Assembly: GCA_937902055.1 (NCBI GenBank)
Contig: CALGUJ010000263.1
Location: 1-13,546 of the forward strand
DNA: 13,546 bases
DNA from: an uncultured Pelolinea sp.
GTDB taxonomy: Bacteria; Chloroflexota; Anaerolineae; Anaerolineales; Anaerolineaceae
Direction of reading: 5' to 3'
The notes under the pieces: model-generated
Databases searched by the model: none
Seen by the model: only the letters and a program-made list of their open reading frames with translations
What the model was told of the DNA's origin: nothing
Shown: positions 6,764-13,317 of the stretch, one piece after another
How the letters are laid out: each line of letters begins with the position of its first letter
Position numbering within the stretch: position 1 is the first letter of the stretch
Program-made: the position numbers and the translations under genes

Positions 6764-7913
6764 GGCTGTCTCCTTCCTTCACGTTCTTTACATCGGGTTT
6801 GCCATTGGTACCATTCTCGTTGTTTTCTTTGATGTCCGCAACGCGTTTTTGAATGGTTGGGAGCAATCTTTCAGCGGTGACCAACAACAAAACCATTGCT
6901 TGAATGACAAACACCAATTCTCTGGATACATCCGAACTGCGTTCCATCACGTCCGAACCGGCCCGCAAGTAACCGTACAGTAGACCGGCAATCGGAACAC
7001 CCAACGGATTATTGCCCGCCAGGATTGCAATGTTGATTCCTTCAAAGCCCAAGCCGGAAGTCATGTTGGAAATGATCTTGTTATGGATCGCCAGAGTCAG
7101 GTGGGCGCCGGCCAAACCGGCAACCAGACCGCTGACCAGGATTGACATGATGATGGTGCGTTTCACGTTGATGCCGCCGTAATGGGCAAACTTGGTATTC
7201 AAGCCAACCGTGCGCAGTTCATAACCAAAAGGCGTTTTGTAAAGCAGGTAGTAGACGATAATCACTGCGGCAATCACGATATAAACCATAACAGTAACGC
7301 TGGTCTGCTTCATCCATATCTCACGGATACCCTGCAAGAATGGCAGGTTCGGGATGAAAGTCGGCAGGCGGAAAGGTTTTTCAATCAATTCAGAGCTGAT
7401 GGAACGGGATTTCGGTGTCATGATGAAGGTTTTTAAGATATATTCGAAAACCTTCAAAGCAACCGTGTTCATCATCAATGACGTTACCAACTCATTGGCA
7501 TTATAGTAAGCTTTTAATAGCGCAGGGATAAGTCCCCATAGAGCGCCAACGAGCATGGCCGCCAGAAAAGCCAGAATGATACGCGGCAAGGGCGGTACAG
7601 GTACGTACAACGCCACGCATCCGGCAGCCATCGCGCCCAGCACCATCTGGCCTTCCACGCCGATGTACCATTGGCTGGCGCCGAAAACGATGCAAATCAC
7701 CAAACCCAACAGAATCAACGTCAGGGATTCTTCAAGCCAGTCGCCGATGCGGTTCAAACGGGAGATTGGGCCCAACAAGAATGATTTATACGCGCCAACG
7801 GGATCCTTGGAAACGAACAACGTGATGATGAATCCCAATGCCAGGCCGATGGTAACAGCCAACACAATGCGCAATAATTCGCGGAAACCTTTGGATTCAA
7901 AGAAAGATTTCAT
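6753..7913 (-). CDS. ABC transporter permease, BMP-linked nucleoside importer (NupB/YufP type)
   Basis: A 386-residue permease, longer than its partner as is usual for the first permease of these systems. An N-terminal membrane segment (about 14-34) is followed by a periplasmic-type loop with GPISRLNRIGDWLEESL, then further segments including NANELVTSLMMN and the coupling loop LRTVGLNTKFAHYGGINV. The C-terminus is hydrophilic and Asn/Lys-rich. It starts inside the stop of the ATPase gene (4-bp ATGA overlap, 7910-7913) and overlaps the next permease by 11 bp, so expression of the three core subunits is coupled. It forms the importer membrane core together with the downstream permease. Confidence 0.93.
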   Translation of the reverse strand: MKSFFESKGFRELLRIVLAVTIGLALGFIITLFVSKDPVGAYKSFLLGPISRLNRIGDWLEESLTLILLGLVICIVFGASQWYIGVEGQMVLGAMAAGCVALYVPVPPLPRIILAFLAAMLVGALWGLIPALLKAYYNANELVTSLMMNTVALKVFEYILKTFIMTPKSRSISSELIEKPFRLPTFIPNLPFLQGIREIWMKQTSVTVMVYIVIAAVIIVYYLLYKTPFGYELRTVGLNTKFAHYGGINVKRTIIMSILVSGLVAGLAGAHLTLAIHNKIISNMTSGLGFEGINIAILAGNNPLGVPIAGLLYGYLRAGSDVMERSSDVSRELVFVIQAMVLLLVTAERLLPTIQKRVADIKENNENGTNGKPDVKNVKEGDSHVA

Positions 7914-9454
7914 AGGAATTTCTCCATCTCTTCGTTAGTTTGATGCTTGATGCCCAACATGTAGAGACCCAGTTCATCTTCGCCAACTTTGGCGGCATCG
8001 GGAAATACACCGGTGATCTTGCCTTCATACAAGGTGACAATGCGATCCGACAGACTCATGACTTCGCTCAGGTCCGCAGATACAAGCAGCACCGCGCAGC
8101 CTGCTGTGCGCAAACGCACCAATTCTTCGCGAATGAACTCTGTCGCGCCCACGTCGATACCGCGGGTGGGCTGGGAAGCAATTAATACAAAGGGGTTGGA
8201 GGAAAACTCGCGGGCAACAATCACTTTCTGCATGTTTCCGCCGGAGAGGGATTCCACCGGTAGTTTTCCGTTCGGTGTCAGAATGCCGAATTGCTTGATC
8301 AATTCTTTTCCTTTGTTTTCGATCAAGCGGTAATCCAGCATCATTCCTTTTTTATATGGGGCGCTGAAATAACGGTCGACGATCAGGTTTTCTTCGATGG
8401 ATTCCTTGAGCGCCACGCCGTTGGTTAGACGGTCTTCAGGAATGTGGGCAACCCCTTGCTGACGCACTTCACGGGGAGTATGGTCCAAAACACTCTTTCC
8501 CTTGACAAATGCCTGGCCGCCTGCGGATCTTTTCAAACCCGTAAGGACTTCCACCAACTCGGTTTGTCCGTTGCCCTCCACGCCGGCAATACCCAAAATT
8601 TCTCCGGCATAGAGGTTAAAGCTGACGTCTTGCAGGACAGGTCGACCGGTCTCGGAAATATAGGAGATATTTTGGATCTCCATGCGTTTTTCACCGCGCT
8701 TCATGGGGGGTTTGGTAATGTTCAGGAAAACTTCGCGACCTACCATCATGTTCGCCATTTGTTCGCGGGTGACGTCCTTGGTATCCACGGTGCCGATCAT
8801 TTTGCCATGCCGCATGACAGTCACGCGGTCAGAGATTTCTTTCACTTCGCGCAGTTTATGGGTGATGAAAATGACTGTCTTGCCTTGATGCACCAACGTG
8901 CGAATGGCTTTAAAAAGATCCTGGGTTTCCTGCGGGGTCAATACTGCGGTAGGCTCATCCAAAATCAGAATTTCGGCTTTGCGATAAAGGGTTTTTAAGA
9001 TTTCAACGCGTTGACGCTGACCAACATTGATACCGTCGACAATTGCATCCGGTTGAACAAAAAGGCCAAATTGGTCTGATAATTCCTTGGTTACTTTAAG
9101 TACCTGGTCTTTATCAATAAATCCATTTTTGATCGGTTCATTGCCCAGCACAACATTTGCTGCAACAGTAAATGAAGGAACCAACATGAAGTTCTGGTGA
9201 ACCATTCCGATTTTGTGGTCAATCGCATCCAGAGAGGATTTAAACGAAACACTCTGCCCGTCAATGATGATCTCGCCCTCTGTTGGTTGTTCAATACCAT
9301 ACAGGATTTTCATCAGGGTGGATTTACCTGCGCCGTTTTCACCAACCAGGGCGTGAATTTCCCCTTTGTTGACCGTAAAATTCACACCATTATTTGCTAC
9401 TACGCCATTATCGTAAATCTTTACGATATTTTTCATTTCAACTATCGGCTTCAT
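7910..9454 (-). CDS. ABC transporter ATP-binding protein, two nucleotide-binding domains (NupA/YufO type)
   Basis: A 514-residue tandem ATPase of the sugar/nucleoside importer class. NBD1 has Walker A GENGAGKST (38-46), a signature of the reduced form VGQRQRVEI (144-152), Walker B ILILDEP (162-168) and the H-loop His199. NBD2 has the degenerate Walker A GVEGNGQTEL (291-300), a full LSGGN signature (403-407) and a Walker B ending in ASQPTRG (426-432), with Gln replacing the catalytic Glu. This asymmetry is normal for RbsA/NupA-type proteins, where only one composite site is hydrolytically competent. AGGAG precedes the ATG. The gene lies 68 bp after the binding-protein gene, with a stable hairpin in the gap, and overlaps the next permease by 4 bp. 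Confidence 0.95.
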   Translation of the reverse strand: MKPIVEMKNIVKIYDNGVVANNGVNFTVNKGEIHALVGENGAGKSTLMKILYGIEQPTEGEIIIDGQSVSFKSSLDAIDHKIGMVHQNFMLVPSFTVAANVVLGNEPIKNGFIDKDQVLKVTKELSDQFGLFVQPDAIVDGINVGQRQRVEILKTLYRKAEILILDEPTAVLTPQETQDLFKAIRTLVHQGKTVIFITHKLREVKEISDRVTVMRHGKMIGTVDTKDVTREQMANMMVGREVFLNITKPPMKRGEKRMEIQNISYISETGRPVLQDVSFNLYAGEILGIAGVEGNGQTELVEVLTGLKRSAGGQAFVKGKSVLDHTPREVRQQGVAHIPEDRLTNGVALKESIEENLIVDRYFSAPYKKGMMLDYRLIENKGKELIKQFGILTPNGKLPVESLSGGNMQKVIVAREFSSNPFVLIASQPTRGIDVGATEFIREELVRLRTAGCAVLLVSADLSEVMSLSDRIVTLYEGKITGVFPDAAKVGEDELGLYMLGIKHQTNEEMEKFL

Positions 9455-9483
9455 GGTTACTCTCCTAAATCAGGAAATAGCGT

Positions 9484-9511
9484 GAAGGGCAGGGAGAACT
9501 CCCTGCCCTTC
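9484..9511 (-). repeat. Intercistronic hairpin between the binding-protein and ATPase genes
   Basis: GAAGGGCAGGGA and its complement form a 12-bp uninterrupted GC-rich stem with a 4-nt loop. Neither side carries a T-run, so it looks like an mRNA 3'-end stabiliser or partial attenuator, as often found after abundant binding-protein genes, rather than a terminator. The ATPase ribosome binding site follows about 20 nt later. Confidence 0.8.
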
Positions 9512-9522
9512 ATTAGCTCTGT

Positions 9523-10620
9523 CTAGAAAACGGTGCTGATTGTGATTTCGCCAGCGGTAACTTTCTCTTGCGCTTCGGCGATCTTGTCCTTGACTTCCTG
9601 CGGGGTCATGGCTTCGTAGTAATCATTGTAAGCCAAACCAACGCCGCCTTCGGTAATACCGAGGTTCTCGTTGGTGCCGACAGGTACGGTACCTTCGAAG
9701 TACATCTTCATTGCGCGGTACAGGGAATTGTCCACGTTCTTCAGCATGGAGGTCAAAATAACTTTGGCGAGTTCAGGATTGGTTTCGTTCTCGATCGCAT
9801 ATTGATCGGAATCGACGCCCAATGCCCATTTGCCGGCTTCCTGAGCTGCGTAGAAGACACCTTCGCCGGTGCCGCCAGCAACCTGGAAGACAACATCCGC
9901 ACCCTGCTGGTACATGGTGAGGGCGAGTTCTTTACCCTTGGCAGGATCGCTCCAGCCGCTGGCATATTGAACGAGGACGTTCTCTTCGGGGATTCCAGCA
10001 TCCATGGCGCCTTGCTTGTAGCCAACCATGAAGTCATTGATGACCGGGATATCCATACCGCCGAGGGCGCCGACCATCTTGGATTCGCTCATCAAACCGG
10101 CATACAAACCGGCCAGATATGAACCTTCGTTCTGTTTGTATTGAATGGCATAGACATTCTTGTAATCACCGGCGGTGAAATCAATGGGGTTGTCGAAGAT
10201 GATGAAGGTTTTCTCGGGATATTCAGGAGCAACTTCGAGCATAACGGGGATCAGGTCGCTGGAGGCGATCAGGATAACATCGGAATCGGGATCCTGAACA
10301 GCATCCTGGAAGGCGGGTTCCCATTTGGCGGGATCGGTGCCGGCTTCGTTGGTGACCAGTTCGAAACCGAACTCTTCGGCGGCCTTCGTCAAACCGCGGT
10401 GAGCGGAATCGGTGAAGGATTTATCGCCCAGGGTTCCGTTTACAACATGGATGACCTTGGTTTCGGCAGGTACCGGCAGCGCGGCGGCTTCTTCAGCAGC
10501 AGCTTCTTCGGCCGGGGCAGCTTCTTCAGCGGCGGGTGCAGCAGCAGCGCCACCGCAGGCGACTAACAATAAAGCGCCAACTAACAAAAGGCTTAAAATG
10601 GTTAACTTTTTTGCGTTCAT
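9523..10620 (-). CDS. BMP-family nucleoside-binding lipoprotein of the ABC importer
   Basis: A 365-residue substrate-binding protein of the basic membrane protein (BMP/PnrA) family, which captures purine and other nucleosides outside the membrane. Residues 1-21 form a signal peptide (KK near the N-terminus, hydrophobic core) ending in lipobox LVAC, with Cys22 as the lipidated residue. A low-complexity Ala/Glu/Pro tether (23-52) leads to the binding domain, which starts with VIHVVNGTLGDKSFTDSAHRG (56-76), where the GDKSF element matches the family's nucleoside-pocket motif. Later blocks include DVILIASSDL and QVAGGTGEGVFYAAQEAG. GAGGAG lies 6 nt before the ATG. It is the first structural gene of the operon, preceded by the repressor gene and by a CG-centred palindrome. 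Confidence 0.94.
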   Translation of the reverse strand: MNAKKLTILSLLLVGALLLVACGGAAAAPAAEEAAPAEEAAAEEAAALPVPAETKVIHVVNGTLGDKSFTDSAHRGLTKAAEEFGFELVTNEAGTDPAKWEPAFQDAVQDPDSDVILIASSDLIPVMLEVAPEYPEKTFIIFDNPIDFTAGDYKNVYAIQYKQNEGSYLAGLYAGLMSESKMVGALGGMDIPVINDFMVGYKQGAMDAGIPEENVLVQYASGWSDPAKGKELALTMYQQGADVVFQVAGGTGEGVFYAAQEAGKWALGVDSDQYAIENETNPELAKVILTSMLKNVDNSLYRAMKMYFEGTVPVGTNENLGITEGGVGLAYNDYYEAMTPQEVKDKIAEAQEKVTAGEITISTVF

Positions 10621-10665
10621 TTTTTCTCCTCGAGAATTTTTGTTTTTACTTTTACCGCTATTTCA

Positions 10666-10677
10666 ATTAACGTTAAT
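10666..10677 (-). promoter_or_regulatory. Candidate LacI/PurR-type operator
   Basis: ATTAACGTTAAT is a perfect 12-bp palindrome centred on CG, the hallmark of LacI-family operators. It lies 46-57 bp upstream of the lipoprotein start. A weak possible promoter (TTGCTG, 16 bp, GTTAAT) would place the palindrome on the -10 element, a repressing position. No clearer promoter is seen in this 133-bp gap. Confidence 0.6.
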
Positions 10678-10693
10678 CAATTTCTTTCAGCAA
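10673..10693 (-). other. Possible six-codon leader ORF behind a strong Shine-Dalgarno-like sequence
   Basis: GGAGGAGG (10697-10704, minus strand) is followed 3 nt later by TTG CTG AAA GAA ATT GAT TAA. The stop overlaps the candidate operator. It would only be translated on transcripts reading through from the repressor gene or starting upstream of it. It may be chance. Confidence 0.2.
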
Positions 10694-10753
10694 CCACCTC
10701 CTCCGTCTTTCTCAGAATCATAAAACCATTGAGAAAAAAGATGATTCCATCAT

Positions 10754-11767
10754 TCATGATATGGTTTTCTCAAACGGTCCGGTTGAACCGCGTTTTTCGA
10801 GTTGCACTTCCAGCGTGACCGTGCGGCAAGCCCTGTTCGGATTTTCCATCCGGTCGATGAAACAATTAACTGCTTCTTCCGCCATTTGATGAATAGGCAA
10901 TTTTACCGTGGTCATCGGCGGCGTGGTGTATTTTGACCAATAAATATCGTCAAAGCCAACCACTGAGAGATCCTCAGGTATCCGCAAACCGTGCTTAAAA
11001 GCGGATTGCATCACGCCCATTGCCATCAGGTCATTGCAGGCAAAAATGGCGGTTGGGCGGTTCTCCATTTCCAGCAAACGGTTGGCGCAGTTGAGACCGC
11101 TGATAATGTTGAAGTCGCCCCTCACCACCAGGGCAGGGTCGAATTCAAGGCCGTTTTCACGTAAAGCCGCCTCGTAGCCGAATTCACGTTTGTGGCTGGG
11201 AATGATATCCTTCGAGCCGGTGATGCAGGCAATGCGTTTGTGACCAAGCTGCACCAAATGTTCCGTGGCGATTTTTCCGGCAAAGTAATCATCGATGATC
11301 ACCGTGTCGAAATCGTAGCCGGGGCAATCGTGATCGATCAGGATGATCGGTATATTGCCGGGGCTGGTTGGGACGAGCTGCAATGGCATGATGGAGGACG
11401 ATACCAAAATAATACCGTCCACCTGCCATTGTGAGAGTTGGTGAATATAGAATTGTTCTTTCTCTGGATCGCCGTCGGAACTGCACAGCATCATGGTGTA
11501 TTTCTGCAGGTAACTGAGATATTCAACACTCCAGGCAATTTCGGTATAAAAGGGATTGGTGATATCGGCAACAACCAGGCCCAGCGAGCTGGTTTGTTTT
11601 TTCCGCAGGCTGCGGGCAATTCTGTTGGGCTGGTAATCGAGGCTTTCCATTACCGTCAACACCTTGGTTTTCAACTCTTCGCTAACGTAGCGCGTGTTGT
11701 TGATGACGTGGCTGACGGTCGAAACGGATACACCTGCTTGTTCAGCAACCTCTTTAATCGTTGAAAT
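10754..11767 (-). CDS. LacI-family (PurR-like) transcriptional repressor, apparent ATT start
   Basis: A 337-residue repressor if translated from the ATT at 11767-11765. The HTH then reads STIKEVAEQAGVSVSTVSHV (2-21) with INNTRYV after it and the hinge YQPNRIARSLR (45-55), very close to E. coli PurR in the recognition helix. A periplasmic-binding-protein-like effector domain follows, with VVADITNPFYTEIA and, near the end, VVGFDDIYWSKYTTPPMTTV. No ATG, GTG or TTG occurs in frame between the upstream stop (11830-11828) and a TTG at 11674 that would cut off most of the HTH. GGAGGG (11772-11777) lies 4 nt before the ATT, supporting it as the start. By position it should control the adjacent nucleoside operon, possibly answering to a purine or nucleoside. 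An ATG-to-ATT substitution or sequencing error is the alternative. Confidence 0.9.
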   Translation of the reverse strand: MSTIKEVAEQAGVSVSTVSHVINNTRYVSEELKTKVLTVMESLDYQPNRIARSLRKKQTSSLGLVVADITNPFYTEIAWSVEYLSYLQKYTMMLCSSDGDPEKEQFYIHQLSQWQVDGIILVSSSIMPLQLVPTSPGNIPIILIDHDCPGYDFDTVIIDDYFAGKIATEHLVQLGHKRIACITGSKDIIPSHKREFGYEAALRENGLEFDPALVVRGDFNIISGLNCANRLLEMENRPTAIFACNDLMAMGVMQSAFKHGLRIPEDLSVVGFDDIYWSKYTTPPMTTVKLPIHQMAEEAVNCFIDRMENPNRACRTVTLEVQLEKRGSTGPFEKTIS

Positions 11768-11784
11768 CGTGCCCTCCGAGAAAT

Positions 11785-11793
11785 ACGTTTGCG
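11785..11793 (-). promoter_or_regulatory. Possible PurR-like half-site in the repressor leader
   Basis: CGCAAACGT matches the left half plus centre of the E. coli PurR box, but the right half is poor. It lies between the predicted transcription start and the Shine-Dalgarno sequence of the repressor gene, where it could allow autoregulation. The evidence is weak. Confidence 0.25.
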
Positions 11794-11807
11794 CAATCGT
11801 TATGATG

Positions 11808-11836
11808 ATATTATCAGGATTTCGGGTTCATTTCAA
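11808..11836 (-). promoter_or_regulatory. Putative promoter of the repressor gene / nucleoside operon
   Basis: On the minus strand, TTGAAA (11831-11836) and TAATAT (11808-11813) are separated by 17 bp, with TGA just before the -10 (extended -10). The predicted start near 11801 gives a leader of about 34 nt before the ATT start. Confidence 0.6.
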
Positions 11837-11849
11837 CAATTTTTAAGGA

Positions 11850-11896
11850 AAAAAGGATAAATGTCATACAATCTCATCTGTCCATTTATCCTTTTT
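11850..11896 (-). terminator. Rho-independent terminator of the PLP-enzyme gene
   Basis: CATTTATCC (11883-11891) pairs with GGATAAATG (11855-11863) on either side of a 19-nt loop, the stem being extended by A:T pairs. On the minus strand the hairpin runs into six Ts. It begins about 19 nt after the PLP-enzyme stop and separates that gene from the repressor promoter. Confidence 0.8.
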
Positions 11897-11914
11897 CTTT
11901 TTTTCACGCAGGAA

Positions 11915-13114
11915 CTATATTTTCTTCAGGGCTTGCTCGAAATCGGCAATCAGGTCTTGCGGGTCTTCCAGGCCGGCCGAGATGCGGATCATGCCGTCGC
12001 GGATATTCATCAACTTCTTCTGTTCCGGCGGTACATCCAGGAATGCCATGGTAGCCGGCACCTGCGTGGTGGTGCGCACGCCGCCCAGGCTGGCGCCGAA
12101 AGTGCATAATTCCAATGCGTCCAACACGCGTACCGCTGCTTTTTCATCGCCAATTTCAAAGCAAAGCATGGCGCCGAACTTCGGCATCAATTTTCGGGCA
12201 ATTTCATGTTGAGGATGCGAAGGCAAGCCCGGATACCACACCTTCTGCACCTGGGGATGGGTTTCCAGGTATTTGGCAAGGATCATCGCATTGCTGCACA
12301 TGCGTTCCGCGCGAACGTGCAAGGTCTGGATGCCGCGCAGCAGCAGCCAGGCATTGAAGGGTGAAAGCGCTCCGCCCAGCTTGGTGAGGGTCGACCAACG
12401 GATCTTTTCGATGATATCGGGGGGTAAAAGCTTCGATTTAACCACAATTACACCGCCCAAAGCGTCATTATGCCCGCCGATGAACTTGGTGGCGCTTTCC
12501 ACGACAATGTCAACACCCCAATCCAGCGGCCGGAAGACGTACGGGCTGGCGAAAGTGTTGTCACAGATCACAATAATGCCTTTATCGTGCCCAAGTTTAA
12601 CGATCGCTTCGATATCCGAGATTTTCATGGTCGGGTTGGCAATTGTCTCGAAGTAAATCGCCTTGGTATTGGGACGGATCGCCTGGCGCACCATATCGAT
12701 ATTGGATGAATCCACAAAAGTGGTTTCGACGCCGAAATCGGTAAAGCGGTGATCGAGGAACTCGTGCGTGGTGCTGTAGGTGGTCCAGTCCGACACGATG
12801 TGGTCGCCGCTCTTCAGCAAGCCGAAGAGCGTGATGGCAATCGCAGCCATGCCGGAGGCAACCGCCAGGCAGCTATCGCCATTTTCGATGTAAATCATCT
12901 GCTCTTCGAATTTATATTCGCTCGGATTGCCGCAGCGCGAATAAATATTGACTTCCTTACGCGCGCCGTCAAGGACGCGGTTATAGATTTCTTCGGTATA
13001 TTGGAAATTGCTGGCCATGTAGATCGGGTCGCTGATCGACATGGAGCCGGGTTCGGGCGGATAGAAGACCATCCGGCTGTCGAGGGTTAATTTCTTGCGC
13101 TTTTCGTTATCCAT
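11915..13114 (-). CDS. Cys/Met metabolism PLP-dependent enzyme (methionine/cystathionine gamma-lyase family)
   Basis: A 399-residue fold-type I PLP enzyme of the trans-sulfuration family, full length for the group. The Schiff-base lysine is K210 in ESATKFIGGH. Y58 and R60 in the IYSRCGNPS motif contact the phosphate of the partner subunit's cofactor, G88-M89 form the phosphate loop, Y113 stacks on the ring and D185 binds the pyridine nitrogen. The C-terminal RISAGLEDPQDLI block carries the substrate-carboxylate arginine. The best guess is a methionine or cystathionine gamma-lyase. The Cys that follows the stacking Tyr in typical methionine gamma-lyases (C116) aligns with T115 here, so cystathionine gamma-lyase or O-acetylhomoserine sulfhydrylase remains possible. 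AAGGAG lies 7 nt before the ATG. It is monocistronic, with its own terminator, and diverges from a PAS-protein gene. Confidence 0.9.
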   Translation of the reverse strand: MDNEKRKKLTLDSRMVFYPPEPGSMSISDPIYMASNFQYTEEIYNRVLDGARKEVNIYSRCGNPSEYKFEEQMIYIENGDSCLAVASGMAAIAITLFGLLKSGDHIVSDWTTYSTTHEFLDHRFTDFGVETTFVDSSNIDMVRQAIRPNTKAIYFETIANPTMKISDIEAIVKLGHDKGIIVICDNTFASPYVFRPLDWGVDIVVESATKFIGGHNDALGGVIVVKSKLLPPDIIEKIRWSTLTKLGGALSPFNAWLLLRGIQTLHVRAERMCSNAMILAKYLETHPQVQKVWYPGLPSHPQHEIARKLMPKFGAMLCFEIGDEKAAVRVLDALELCTFGASLGGVRTTTQVPATMAFLDVPPEQKKLMNIRDGMIRISAGLEDPQDLIADFEQALKKI

Positions 13115-13132
13115 TAATCACTCCTTAAATTA

Positions 13133-13161
13133 ATATTAAAGACAATAGACTTGCCTGTAAA
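13133..13161 (-). promoter_or_regulatory. Possible promoter of the PLP-enzyme gene
   Basis: TTTACA (13156-13161), 17 bp, TAATAT (13133-13138) on the minus strand. It would give a very short leader of about 12 nt. A second weak candidate further upstream (TTGCCT, 17 bp, TATGGT, about 13202-13230) would leave a longer leader. Confidence 0.35.
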
Positions 13162-13214
13162 TTTGAAATAACGATTGCGCGTGAAACTGCTTTATATTAA
13201 ACCATAATCCGCGG

Positions 13215-13234
13215 AATTTGGTCAGGCAATTTGG
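13215..13234. repeat. Short direct repeat in the divergent intergenic region
   Basis: AATTTGG occurs at 13215-13221 and again at 13228-13234, a 13-bp spacing, between the divergent PLP-enzyme and PAS-protein genes. It could be a regulator site or chance. Confidence 0.3.
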
Positions 13235-13280
13235 CGCGCAATATCACCAACGGTCCATAATTCGTAAAAGAATCATCGGC

Positions 13281-13286
13281 TATAAT
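13281..13286 (+). promoter_or_regulatory. Perfect -10 element upstream of the PAS-domain gene
   Basis: TATAAT at 13281-13286 lies 31 bp before the ATG at 13318. No convincing -35 hexamer is found 16-18 bp upstream, which may point to an activator-dependent promoter. Confidence 0.45.
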
Positions 13287-13317
13287 ATGCGTTTATTACA
13301 GGCACACGGAGAGGATC

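Noticed and set aside
10141..10566. Gly/Ser-rich open frame on the plus strand
   Set aside because: It is the antisense image of the Ala/Glu-rich tether and N-terminal part of the lipoprotein gene.
10708..10736. TTTCTCA/TGAGAAA hairpin after the repressor stop as a terminator
   Set aside because: It is a 7-bp AT-rich stem with a large loop and no T-run on the minus strand. It does not look like a functional terminator, so the repressor transcript may continue into the operon.
10754..11674. Repressor gene starting at the TTG at 11674
   Set aside because: This start would remove the recognition helix and half of the HTH, although the preceding codons continue the family sequence perfectly.
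13115..13317. SAM or other riboswitch in front of the PLP-enzyme gene
   Set aside because: I see no S-box-like stem architecture or terminator, and the possible leaders are short. The region holds only candidate promoters, a short direct repeat and the two ribosome binding sites.
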